Of a DNA stretch of 64,000 nucleotides, positions 19,401-27,717 are shown one piece after another. The stretch lies in contig JAGFIY010000104.1 of NCBI GenBank assembly GCA_024103215.1, positions 1 through 64,000 on the forward strand. The letters run 5' to 3'. Below the pieces are notes generated by a model that saw nothing but the letters and a program-made list of their open reading frames with translations, did not search any database and was not told the DNA's origin. Origin of the DNA: Melioribacteraceae bacterium. GTDB lineage: Bacteria; Bacteroidota; Ignavibacteria; Ignavibacteriales; Melioribacteraceae. The first letter of the stretch is position 1. Each line of letters opens with the position of its first letter. The position numbers and the translations under genes are program-made.

Positions 19401-21003
19401 TTCTAAATTTCTCCTCACTCTCTTTTAGTTGATTTTCGATCAATTTCCGTTCAGTAACATCAAGAAAACTTGTTGCAAAAAATCCTTTTTTGGGAGAGTA
19501 TGCTACAACACGAAAGTATTTATTTAAATTTTCATCATATCTTTCAAATACTTTTGGAGAACCCGTAAGTGCAACTCCCCCGTAAATATCGATCCAAAAA
19601 ACATCCGAATCTGGCCAAATTTCAAGAAGTGTTTTACCAATAAGCTTTTCTTTGCTGACAATCTGCATAATGCGAAGGAACTCAGGATTAACATCAATAA
19701 ATCTATAATCAACCGGGTTTTTATTTTCATCGAAGATCATTTCGTGATAAGCATACGCTTCAAATTGATTTTCAAAAAGTGAGCGATATTTTTCCTCACT
19801 TTCTTTCAGCATTGCTTCTGCTTTTTTGCGCTGAGTTATATCAATAATCATAGCACTAAAATGAGAAACCTCACCCGATGAGATAATTTGCAGATGGACT
19901 TCTACATTATAATCGGTACCGTCTTTTCTGCGGTGAACAGTTTCAAATATTATTTTTTCCTTCTGATTACTAGTCAATGGTTTTATGATTTCTTCGAATT
20001 CAGATCTACTTATCTCCGGTTTTATATCGAGCGGGGTCAGTTGAATCAGTTCGTCAAAATTATAACCCAGATTATCAAGTGCAGCTTTATTTACATCTAT
20101 AAACTTATATGTGCTGGTATCGAACAGATAAATTTCGTTTAGTGAGTCTTCAACAATTTTACTTAACCTTCTAATCTTTGCCTCGGCTCTCTTTGATTCA
20201 GTTATGTCGATGTGCGTACCAACAATTCGAATCGGAATATCATTTTCATCAAATATAGCTTCAGCGCGGGAAAGAATATTTACCCAATGCCCGTCCCGAT
20301 GTTTCATCCGAAATTCTTGAACAAGTCTGTCGATCTGTTTTTTTTTCAGTTTTTCAATCAAAACCCACGATTTTTTCAGATCATCTTTATCAACCAAGGA
20401 CTCCCAAACGGATAATTCATTTGGAAGTTCATGATCCTCATAACCGAGCATCCTTTTCCATATAGGAGAATAGTAAATTTCATTTGTTACTAAATTCCAA
20501 TCGTACAACCCGTCTCTCCCGGCACGCATCGCCAGAGCAAATCGTTCTTCACTTTCTCTTCTAGCTTTTATTTCTTCTGTTAGATCATCGATCAGGTTTA
20601 AAGTAGCCCTTCTAGCATTCTGCAGTTCTTCAACATTTTTTTCAAGTTCAACTAACCGAGAACCAGCTAATTTTTTATTCTGCTCCAATTCTTGATAAAG
20701 CTCTTTCCGCACTTTTACTCGTTTGAGAGTAGCAGCCAATAAACTTACAGCATCTGTGATTATCTTTAATTCATCATCATTAAATTTTTGCAGAGATTGA
20801 AATTCAATAAAGCCGAAGTTGAATTTATCTATTTGAATAGGGATTAAATTCGAGTTACTTTTCGCTGCAAACTGATGAAACTGAATTTCTCCAATATTAT
20901 CCAGTTTTGATAATTCATTTACGAAATATTTAATTATCTCATTTTCATTTTCGAGATTTAGAATATTGGTGAAAAGATGTAAGATATAATTTGATAAATT
21001 CAT
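16465..21003 (-). CDS. nine-PAS NarX-type sensor histidine kinase, 1512 aa
   Basis: A soluble kinase with an N-terminal GAF-like domain (1-115), a coiled coil (115-150) and nine PAS/PAC units starting near 155, 280, 400, 525, 650, 770, 895, 1025 and 1150. Many begin with the usual ESEEKFR-type linker. A dimerising helix leads to a HisKA_3 domain with REIHDDLGQ (His1322) and a short HATPase domain with ESLTNISRHS and DDGVGI, the NarX/DegS type. None of the PAS domains shows a clear flavin-binding LOV motif or a haem signature by eye, so the ligands are unknown. GGGAGA nine bases upstream supports the start. The cognate NarL-type regulator follows at three bases. It begins 50 bases after the kinase at 21054 and may share its transcript. 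Confidence 0.95.
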   Translation of the reverse strand: MNLSNYILHLFTNILNLENENEIIKYFVNELSKLDNIGEIQFHQFAAKSNSNLIPIQIDKFNFGFIEFQSLQKFNDDELKIITDAVSLLAATLKRVKVRKELYQELEQNKKLAGSRLVELEKNVEELQNARRATLNLIDDLTEEIKARRESEERFALAMRAGRDGLYDWNLVTNEIYYSPIWKRMLGYEDHELPNELSVWESLVDKDDLKKSWVLIEKLKKKQIDRLVQEFRMKHRDGHWVNILSRAEAIFDENDIPIRIVGTHIDITESKRAEAKIRRLSKIVEDSLNEIYLFDTSTYKFIDVNKAALDNLGYNFDELIQLTPLDIKPEISRSEFEEIIKPLTSNQKEKIIFETVHRRKDGTDYNVEVHLQIISSGEVSHFSAMIIDITQRKKAEAMLKESEEKYRSLFENQFEAYAYHEMIFDENKNPVDYRFIDVNPEFLRIMQIVSKEKLIGKTLLEIWPDSDVFWIDIYGGVALTGSPKVFERYDENLNKYFRVVAYSPKKGFFATSFLDVTERKLIENQLKESEEKFRTIVTSMDDIIYTLDLNEKHTGLYGRWTKELDFNADIFIGKTAVDIFGEEIGNIHHSHNQKAFKGETVSYEWEIVSNNIKTFYLTVLSPIRNTEEKVIGLVGVGRDITKLKDAEIKLRESESNYRSIYDNVQVGIYRTRLTDGKLIMANKKMAALFGYDSVEEAINKYITSEHYVDPKAREFILDSLRAKGHFDNYEAALTIKSGEVRWFRYSGRLFEKEGYIQGVAIDITEQIEYQKELKRRNEFIQIVMDELPIGVALNRINDGFAFYINKKFEEIYGWPKEELFDVGNFFNLVYPEEEYRNRLMKRVMEDVGSKDITRMHWEGCVVTHQDGSEHIINAQNIPLYDQDIMVSTVIDVTAQKEYERKLKENEALLQAAFDNSQAGIVIADVQNQKLKYLNKAALDLIRFESTDKYNKIGIKNYLSNLKIYRTDGTEYKRSEVPLARAVSTGEIVREEFIIRNVDKSEKYVISHAAPINDESGKRIAAIEVILNITERRMTEQKLIESELRYKKLVESSPDAIAIHLNNKLVFANPASRKLLQAKSLDDIIGLDVTKIVHPDCLNEVKARIKNIINKNTAYVAVEEKYLTLKGKEIDVEVTAVPIRLEKEMGVQVIIRDISDRKRAEERIIFERNRAENYLETAAMMMLAIDKNGKVMMINRKGAEILGYSKKYIIGKNWVDNFIPEKSRKRVNRVLKKTLKGEYEKFDYVENEVLCRYNKIKILGWHNSILKDEQGKLIGTLSSAEDITESLRMQKEIERSRKELQSLYQNLEKMRETERTELAREIHDDLGQSLTAIKIDLGSLKSDLPDELNDPKGKIDEIRSLVDTTINTVRKISTELRPGILDELGLSAAVEWQFDEFLKRNKMKGKLNVSPEEINLNESISTAVFRVFQESLTNISRHSHAKKVLVNLKLKENQLNLTIKDDGVGIETEKLNSIKSLGLIGMRERINLIGGTIKILPGTPRGTRVSVTIPLTD

Positions 21004-21053
21004 TGGTCTCCCATTTTCATTTACTATCTATGCCCGGATTATATTTTTTTTGA

Positions 21054-22232
21054 TTAATTGATTAGGGGAAGTTGAAAGTAAAAAGTTGAACCTTTGCCGT
21101 AAACGCTTTCAACCCAGATTATTCCTTTATGAGCTTCAATAATTTTTCGTGCTATAAACAGTCCCAATCCCATGCTTTCTTCACCGGCTGTAGATTTCGT
21201 ACTGGTTTTTTGAAAAGGATTAAACACACTTTTAAGTTCATCTTCTTTAATTCCTCTTCCTTGATCTTTCACAGCAATTTTAGCAAAATTCCTTTGGGAG
21301 AATAAATTAATTAAAATAACAGTGTTTGGTTCAGAATACTTTATTGCATTAGTTAAGAGATTGGTGAGAACTTGTTCGATTTTGTATGCATCCGCTTCAA
21401 CAAAAACATTCTCATTCTTACATTGATATTCAATTGTGATGTTTTTTGAATTAGCTATTGGATTCATCATCTTGACAATAGATAGAGTGAATTCATTCAG
21501 ATCAAATTTTTCAGTATCAAGCCTAATGTTTTCGGATTCAATCTCGCTTACATCCAGCAAATCATTTACTAGATCAAGCATAAATTTGCTTCGAGATTTA
21601 ATTAGATTAAGAAATTCAATTTGGTCGGAATTAAAATTAGATGTATCCTCCAGGATGAAATCAGTAAAATTTAGTATTTGTCCTAGGGGATTTCTTAGAT
21701 CATGAGCAGCCATCCCAAGAAAGTTATTCTTAATTTCATTCAACTGTTTCAATTTGATGTTGCTCTGTGCTAGCTGCCTTTTCAAATTTACCAAATCATT
21801 ATTCAGCCTGCTCATCTCATCAAAAGTTGATTCGACATCAGATAGTTCATCCCTTCTTAAAAATTTTTCTTTTAATATTTTCCTAATACTGTTCGACTGT
21901 TCGTTGTTTATTAAAAGAAGTTCTTCATAAAGGAAAGGGACATCATTGTTTGTTTCGAGCGCCAAGATAAAATAATCACCGTTGTTTTTCCCTCCTGAAA
22001 ATTTAAGTGGAAGAATTTCATTCTTAAGAAGAACATTTATTTCCCAATTAAAAACCACGCCGTTGATTTTCAATTCATTTTGAAATAATTCTATTTTTTT
22101 CTTCTCATCACCCACAAATAACTTTTGAAATGGAATTCCGTCTTTAATGAATAAAACTTCATCAAAACCGTTCAACAAAATGTTTTTAATTATAAAATCA
22201 TTATCACATATAAATACAATACCACGTACCAT
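21054..22232 (-). CDS. soluble histidine kinase next to the cobalamin sensor, 392 aa
   Basis: Residues 1-100 form an unassigned alpha/beta domain, possibly a degenerate PAS; about 105-168 is a coiled coil; then come HisKA (H-box GMAAHDLRNPLG, His177) and HATPase domains with the N-box NLLTNAIKY, DQGRGI and MGLGLF motifs. The glycine box SMGLGLFIAR and the ending WVESVYGKGSTFYF are intact, so it should be active. The start codon directly abuts the stop of the cobalamin-binding gene (22233), which implies coupled translation. It has no transmembrane segment and no known sensor of its own, and is the natural candidate to read the state of the cobalamin sensor and of the PAS array encoded just upstream. 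That coupling is inferred from gene order. Confidence 0.93.
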   Translation of the reverse strand: MVRGIVFICDNDFIIKNILLNGFDEVLFIKDGIPFQKLFVGDEKKKIELFQNELKINGVVFNWEINVLLKNEILPLKFSGGKNNGDYFILALETNNDVPFLYEELLLINNEQSNSIRKILKEKFLRRDELSDVESTFDEMSRLNNDLVNLKRQLAQSNIKLKQLNEIKNNFLGMAAHDLRNPLGQILNFTDFILEDTSNFNSDQIEFLNLIKSRSKFMLDLVNDLLDVSEIESENIRLDTEKFDLNEFTLSIVKMMNPIANSKNITIEYQCKNENVFVEADAYKIEQVLTNLLTNAIKYSEPNTVILINLFSQRNFAKIAVKDQGRGIKEDELKSVFNPFQKTSTKSTAGEESMGLGLFIARKIIEAHKGIIWVESVYGKGSTFYFQLPLIN

Positions 22233-23306
22233 CTATCCAACCTTCAATAATCGATTTGCAAGAGTTATTGCTTCGGCTGCATCGACGGCATATCCGTCCG
22301 CGCCTATATTTTGCCATAATTCGGGATTTGAATTAAATGCCTTACCTCCAACTATGATTTTCAAACTAGTTTTATCAAATTCATTTCTTAATTCCGATAT
22401 AAGACTTTTAACCTTAGGGATGTTAAAGGCAATAGTAGCAGAAATAGCAAGAACTTCGCTGCCGGTTTCTTTTATCATTTGGCTAATACTTTTCACCGGT
22501 GTATTTGCCCCGAGATAAAAAGTATTCCAGCCTTCAATCTCAAAAAAATCTGCGACCATTCTAATTCCCAATTCATGAAGTTCACCACTAACACTAGCAG
22601 CTATAAGATTTCGTCCGTTTTTTTTCGTTGTAAAGATATACTCATACAATCTTGACATTATAAATTGAGTTGCTGCCGTACAGTAATGTTCCATTGCAAC
22701 ACTTATTTTATTCATCTGCCAAAGTCTTCCAATTTCCCATTGAACTGGTTGAAAGACGTAAAGATATATTTCTTTTATATTCGCACCAGTTTGCATTTGA
22801 TTCAGTATAATTCTTTCAGCTGAGGTTCTCTCCTTGCGCAGAAGAGAATTCATATATTGCTGTGCAATAATGTTCAACTTATTATTTTCTGAAATGAAAG
22901 AATTTTGTTCGGCTGGCAGTGCATCATATCTTTCAAGCACATAATTAACTATTGACACAAGTTGTTGTTCAAATCTATCCGAAAATAATTCTTCTGCGGT
23001 TTCTTTTATATGTGAAAAGGGAACCTTTTGATAATCGACCGGAAGATTGATGCTCGTGAAAAACATCTTAAGCCAAGCAGCATAATCAAGAAAGAGGTTT
23101 TTATCGTTTAAACAAACTGCTGCTGTTAGATGTTCAAGATGATAATTAAGATCTTCCTTTGTTCTTTCTACACCATTCTTACCATATTTAATTTCAATAT
23201 CCGGGAATGCCTCAAAGGATTTTAAAATTAATTTTTTTAGAAATAACTCTCTATCTTCTTTCAGTTGAGCGCATAAACTGTTATTATCAAAATTTTCTTC
23301 CATCAT
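22233..23306 (-). CDS. cobalamin-binding photosensor-like protein without DNA-binding domain (CarH-type B12 module)
   Basis: The 357-residue protein has three parts: an unassigned helical domain (about 15-130), a four-helix cap of the B12-binding_2 type (about 140-228) and a Rossmann-like B12-binding domain (about 232-355). It carries both signatures of the adenosylcobalamin photoreceptors CarH/LitR. The cap has Trp196, nine residues, then Glu206-His207 (W-x9-EH). The Rossmann domain has ExHxxG at 242-247 (His244 the expected lower cobalt ligand), 41 residues, S289-x-T291, 28 residues, then Gly320-Gly321. CarH has a MerR helix-turn-helix in front; here that is absent. The residue after Trp196 is Gln197, whereas Thermus CarH has the light-state ligand His132 there. 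It sits nine bases after a ten-PAS gene and abuts a kinase gene, so its output is probably protein-protein. Light sensing is inferred from motifs. Confidence 0.88.
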   Translation of the reverse strand: MMEENFDNNSLCAQLKEDRELFLKKLILKSFEAFPDIEIKYGKNGVERTKEDLNYHLEHLTAAVCLNDKNLFLDYAAWLKMFFTSINLPVDYQKVPFSHIKETAEELFSDRFEQQLVSIVNYVLERYDALPAEQNSFISENNKLNIIAQQYMNSLLRKERTSAERIILNQMQTGANIKEIYLYVFQPVQWEIGRLWQMNKISVAMEHYCTAATQFIMSRLYEYIFTTKKNGRNLIAASVSGELHELGIRMVADFFEIEGWNTFYLGANTPVKSISQMIKETGSEVLAISATIAFNIPKVKSLISELRNEFDKTSLKIIVGGKAFNSNPELWQNIGADGYAVDAAEAITLANRLLKVG

Positions 23307-23315
23307 AATCCCGAG

Positions 23316-26300
23316 TTAATTATTTTCATCTTTGGATATAGTGTATTTCGGTCTTTCTCCTAACTTACTGAAGAGCTCATTGATTTCTTTCTTCAATTCA
23401 ACCATTTTAAGTTCGCGTCCTACAAGAAAAGAATTCAACTTTTCCAATTCCTTAACTTTTTCTATCAATTGTTTTTCTGTATCTCTTTTATCAGTAATAT
23501 CAACCCCTGCAGTCAGAAGAGCTTTCTTATTCTCATATTCTATAAGAGCCGAGGAAAAGTCCAGCCACTTAACTTTCTTATCCTTTGTAAATATTTTAAG
23601 TTCGTATCGCGTTTCACTAATCTCATTTTTAATTCTTTTTCCGGCTTGCTCAATCACAATATCTTTCATATCAGGATGTACAACATCAAGGGGACTTATT
23701 GTATCGATATCTGCTTTTGAGTATCCGGTAACTTCCTCCCAATACTTATTTACATACAAGTACTTTGTTACATCCTTTGGATCGATAATCGAGATGGCAA
23801 CAAGTGCGTTTTCAGCTAGTGTTTTAAATTTCTCCTCACTCTTAATTAATTTTTCCTCGAAGATTTTTCTCTCGGTGATATCGCTAATACTTGAAATTAT
23901 CACCGGTTTATTCTTAAGGTTAATCAGTTCTGCCGAATAAAAGCCAAAGTATTCTTTTCCATTTTTGATTCGAAACCTATATTCTCTGCCGCGAACTTTT
24001 ATTCCGTTCATCAAATCGTTAATAACTTCTAATCTATCCTGTTCGTTAACCCACATATTCAGTTCAACCGTAATCTTCCCGATAACTTCTTCCCGTGTAA
24101 ATCCGGACAATTCGACAAAACCATCATTGACATCAATAATCGAGCTGTCCTCCACAGTTGTTAGAACAATAGCATAAGGAGCCGAGATAAAAGCTTTCAT
24201 AAAAGTTTCTTCGCTCTCTTTAAGTTTTTGTTCCGCTTCCATTCTTTCTGAAATATCATTCATCGTGCCTTCATAAACGACTTCGCCTTCGGGATTCAAC
24301 GATGAAACAGCATTAATAGAAAGCCAAAGTTGTTTGCCAGATTTATGATTTGCCTCTATTTCATAATACCTGACAAATCCTTGTTTAGCTAGCCGGTCAA
24401 TCAAAAATTCTCGATCTTTATGATGTTTATATAGTTTTTTAATATTATTCAATTCATCTAGCATCTCTTGAACCGAATCGAAACCAAGCATATTTGCAAG
24501 TGCATCATTAGCCAATTCGATTTTTCCATCGGGATTAGTCCTAAAAATTCCCAGTGCGGAGTTTTCAAAAATCGATCTGAAATTTTCTTCGCTTCTTTCA
24601 AGTTCATCAATAAACTTTTTCCTTTCAGTAATATCACGAACGGCAGTAACTCTAACGCTTCTGCCTTTATAAGCATATATTCGTCCCTCAAATTCAACCC
24701 AAAACTTAGAACCGTCTTTTCTCTTACCGAGCACTTCATAGGGCAGTTCATAATTTGATAGAATATTTTTTTTCACTTTATCTCGATATTCTTCAGAGAC
24801 AACATCAGTACCATTAAGACCGATGAATTCATTGTATTCATACCCAAACAATTCGCATGCGGCTTTATTTGCTTCTATGCAGTATCCATTTTCCGAAAAG
24901 ACCAGACCTTCTTTAGTTGCTTCAGAAAACGCACGGTTTTTCTCCTCACTTTCCTTCAACGCACTTAAAGCATAAGTTTCCTTTGTGACATCCCACGATA
25001 CACCACCAATAAACTTTCTTCCGGTAGGAGATATTATCGGAAAGTACTGAGTTTTAAAATATTTTTTTGAACCATCTTCAAGATTCAGTTCAACGTCGCT
25101 CCTAATAAATTCACCATTTAGAATTCTCTTATCTTCTTCGGCAAATTTATCCGCTATTTCTTTGTCAAAATAATCGTGGGCTGATTTCCCAAGCCAATCC
25201 TTTACATTCAACTCCTCTTCATTAAATCGGTTAACGAACTCATAAATTCCATCCTCGTTTTTGATAAATATTCCTGCGGGGATATGATCCATAAAAATTC
25301 GAAAACGTTCTTCGCTCTCCAAAAGTTTTTTGTTTGCTTCCACTCGCTCAGTAATGTCGCGAGAAACCCCTAATAATTCTTTAGGTTTACCTTCGCTATC
25401 GAACAATGCTTTAACTTTTAATTCAACTTTAACAATGCTTCCATCCTTTTTTGGTTGGTCAACTTCAAAGACTAAATAATCCCCAAACTTTTGAGGTTCT
25501 TGAAGAAATTTAGTTAACTGTTGTTTTAACAAATCTGCATATTCACTCGTAACTGCTTGGTCAATTGTCTGATGGAGTGCTTCATCAACCGTAAATCCTC
25601 TAAGCTTTGTAACTGAAGGAGATATGTATGTAAATTCTCCGTTGATGTTCATTGTCCAAATTACATCATCAATATTTTCAGCGAGAAATTCAACTCTCGA
25701 TTGCGATATAGAAAGCGCCAGTTCGTTCAGTTTTCGCCCTGTTATATCTCTTGTAATTCCAATAATTCTGCTTGGATTTCCTCCGGGGTCACGAATTAAT
25801 GCAGTGTTTAATTCACCGTAAAACGTTGAACCGTCTTTGCGCAGCATCTTATATTCACGAGCTTCGGTTTTACCGGATTGAATTCCTCTCATCATTTGGC
25901 TTATTGCTTTTAATCGCTCGGGTCTGACAATAAGATCAAGCGCGCTCTTTCCAATCAGTTCACGAGAATTATTATAGCCATACATCTCGATTATCCTGGG
26001 CGATACTTCAATAATATTACCATCAAGATCAGTCATTGTTATTCCATCAGGAGAAGTTTCAACAAGAGTGCGGTATAAATCTTCGCTTCGAGTTAGTTTG
26101 ATTTGACTTTCTCTTTGAACGGTAATATCCGAAACTGTAGATAAAAATCCGGTTATTTCACCATAATCGTTAACGAGTATTGTATCGTTCCATTCACACC
26201 ATATCTTTTTTCCGCTTCTTGTTCTGTTTTGAACAACAATCGATGAAAGCTGTTTGCCTTGTCGAAGTTGTTCAATTCTCATTTTTATTTTCTGCAAACT

Positions 26301-27650
26301 GGTTTCTGAGAATATCAGATCATCAAACTTTCTTCCCACAGCTTCAGATTTTTTATAACCGAAAATTGTTTCAGCTCCGTTGTTCCATTCAATTATCTTT
26401 AGATTGCTTTCCCACGCGATAATTCCCAGCGGTGTTGATTCAAAAATTGCTTTATATTTTTTTTGACTCTGAATTAACTCTTCGGAAACTCTTTTCCTGT
26501 CGTCAATGTCAATATGAACCCCAACTGCCCGCAGAGGTTTTCCTTTTTCATCACGCTCTGAAATTTTACCCCAATTAAGCACCCATTTATAATTTCCGGA
26601 TTTTGTTTTAAGTCGATGTTCAATTTTGAAATACGGAATCTCACCGACTTCGTGCAGATCTTTTATTCTTTGTACTTTTTCTATATCATCCGGATGAAGA
26701 AGTTTTTCCCAGAAATTAAGATCGCTATTTATTTCATCTAAAGTATATCCCAGCATCGAAGCCCAATAAGAATTTCGATAAACTTTTCTGGTTTTAAAAT
26801 CCTGATCCCAAAGTCCAAGCTGGGAGCCTTCTATAGCAAGATTTAGCCTCATCTCGCTTTCGTTTAGTGCTTTCTGTGCAATTTTAAGTTCCGTAATGTT
26901 TGAGAAAACAACCAGTATCAAATCATCTTTAAGCGGCGTGACTGTCGATAAGAAAAATTGCTTCGTTTTGGGGAAATATCTTGGGACCTTTATTTCATTT
27001 CTAGTTTTATGTACTTTTTCAAAAATTACTAATATATCTTGGATCTCATCCTTTCCATAAACTTCGCTGGCAAGTTTGCCGACGACATCAGCCGACTTAA
27101 GCTGCATGTACTGTTCATAAGCTTGGTTGACTTCGAGTATTTGCCAGTCAATTAATTTACCTTCTTTGTCTAGTATTAGTCGATCAATAATCACGCCCTC
27201 ACCGAGATTATTTACCAATTCCTTATACCAATAATCCTCATCAATAATACCGGAAGAGGGTAATTGAAGGTTTTTGTTTTTAGCCGAAATAATTCTTTCA
27301 CGCAGAATAATATTACTTAATCGATTTAGTTCTGTTGAGCTTATTACTTCATTAAATCCCATATTAATGAAATATTCGTATTCCACCGAACTGAATTCTT
27401 CATCAATGAGAACAACTATAAAATTTTTATTTACAAATATTTCTTTGATTTTTTCGTCAACTGAACTTATGTTTTTTTCATCCACGATTATAATTTCAGC
27501 TTCCCCGGAATTTATTTTTTCTAATAATTCCGTTTTGGATTGAATTATTTTCGAACTCTCTATTTTCATTTCATTATTCAGTTCAGAAATAATTTTGTCA
27601 GCAAGAAAGTCAGATTTTGTAAAAATGATTAGGTTAGCAATTGATCTCAT
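23316..27650 (-). CDS. ten-PAS protein with pseudo-receiver and no kinase domain, 1444 aa
   Basis: Residues 5-125 have the length and strand pattern of a receiver but are degenerate: the N-terminal acidic pair is missing (IIFTKSD), an aspartate remains at 57 and the conserved lysine is absent. Ten PAS/PAC units follow, starting near 140, 265, 390, 512, 635, 765, 885, 1005, 1130 and 1255. The chain ends in a coiled coil (about 1378-1430) containing VGRELKMVELKKEI, a linker often seen just before a kinase domain, but only a short polar tail follows and the gene stops. No HisKA, HATPase, GGDEF or phosphatase domain is present. The stop is followed nine bases later by the cobalamin sensor and then a separate kinase. 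It probably works as a scaffold or sensor in trans. The start has GGTG a short distance upstream. Confidence 0.92.
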   Translation of the reverse strand: MRSIANLIIFTKSDFLADKIISELNNEMKIESSKIIQSKTELLEKINSGEAEIIIVDEKNISSVDEKIKEIFVNKNFIVVLIDEEFSSVEYEYFINMGFNEVISSTELNRLSNIILRERIISAKNKNLQLPSSGIIDEDYWYKELVNNLGEGVIIDRLILDKEGKLIDWQILEVNQAYEQYMQLKSADVVGKLASEVYGKDEIQDILVIFEKVHKTRNEIKVPRYFPKTKQFFLSTVTPLKDDLILVVFSNITELKIAQKALNESEMRLNLAIEGSQLGLWDQDFKTRKVYRNSYWASMLGYTLDEINSDLNFWEKLLHPDDIEKVQRIKDLHEVGEIPYFKIEHRLKTKSGNYKWVLNWGKISERDEKGKPLRAVGVHIDIDDRKRVSEELIQSQKKYKAIFESTPLGIIAWESNLKIIEWNNGAETIFGYKKSEAVGRKFDDLIFSETSLQKIKMRIEQLRQGKQLSSIVVQNRTRSGKKIWCEWNDTILVNDYGEITGFLSTVSDITVQRESQIKLTRSEDLYRTLVETSPDGITMTDLDGNIIEVSPRIIEMYGYNNSRELIGKSALDLIVRPERLKAISQMMRGIQSGKTEAREYKMLRKDGSTFYGELNTALIRDPGGNPSRIIGITRDITGRKLNELALSISQSRVEFLAENIDDVIWTMNINGEFTYISPSVTKLRGFTVDEALHQTIDQAVTSEYADLLKQQLTKFLQEPQKFGDYLVFEVDQPKKDGSIVKVELKVKALFDSEGKPKELLGVSRDITERVEANKKLLESEERFRIFMDHIPAGIFIKNEDGIYEFVNRFNEEELNVKDWLGKSAHDYFDKEIADKFAEEDKRILNGEFIRSDVELNLEDGSKKYFKTQYFPIISPTGRKFIGGVSWDVTKETYALSALKESEEKNRAFSEATKEGLVFSENGYCIEANKAACELFGYEYNEFIGLNGTDVVSEEYRDKVKKNILSNYELPYEVLGKRKDGSKFWVEFEGRIYAYKGRSVRVTAVRDITERKKFIDELERSEENFRSIFENSALGIFRTNPDGKIELANDALANMLGFDSVQEMLDELNNIKKLYKHHKDREFLIDRLAKQGFVRYYEIEANHKSGKQLWLSINAVSSLNPEGEVVYEGTMNDISERMEAEQKLKESEETFMKAFISAPYAIVLTTVEDSSIIDVNDGFVELSGFTREEVIGKITVELNMWVNEQDRLEVINDLMNGIKVRGREYRFRIKNGKEYFGFYSAELINLKNKPVIISSISDITERKIFEEKLIKSEEKFKTLAENALVAISIIDPKDVTKYLYVNKYWEEVTGYSKADIDTISPLDVVHPDMKDIVIEQAGKRIKNEISETRYELKIFTKDKKVKWLDFSSALIEYENKKALLTAGVDITDKRDTEKQLIEKVKELEKLNSFLVGRELKMVELKKEINELFSKLGERPKYTISKDENN

Positions 27651-27686
27651 TTTTCACCGTGAAAATTTTCATAAATCGTTAAATGT

Positions 27687-27717
27687 TATGGTTATCAATC
27701 CTTTTCGAATAACCATA
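27687..27717. promoter_or_regulatory. 9-bp inverted repeat upstream of the cobalamin-sensor operon
   Basis: TATGGTTAT at 27687-27695 and ATAACCATA at 27709-27717 are perfect inverted copies, 13 bases apart (centre-to-centre 22 bases, two helical turns). The site is 37-67 bases upstream of the ten-PAS gene start on the minus strand and about 170 bases from the divergent alanine racemase start. Two-turn spacing suits a dimeric regulator; there is no U-tract, so a terminator is unlikely. Confidence 0.45.

Noticed and set aside
22233-23306. Methyltransferase-type cobalamin carrier (MtaC-like) or haem-binding SCHIC protein
   Set aside because: Corrinoid carriers normally have DxHxxG and lack W-x9-EH; here ExHxxG with W-x9-EH follows the CarH/LitR pattern, and no methyltransferase partner is nearby.
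22233-27650. One large sensor kinase broken by frameshift into a PAS array and a kinase
   Set aside because: A complete cobalamin-protein gene with its own ribosome site lies between them, and neither junction shows leftover kinase sequence in another frame.
16465-27650. Tandem DNA repeats from the PAS arrays
   Set aside because: The PAS units share only short linker motifs at protein level and are well diverged in DNA; they are old domain duplications, not tandem repeats.
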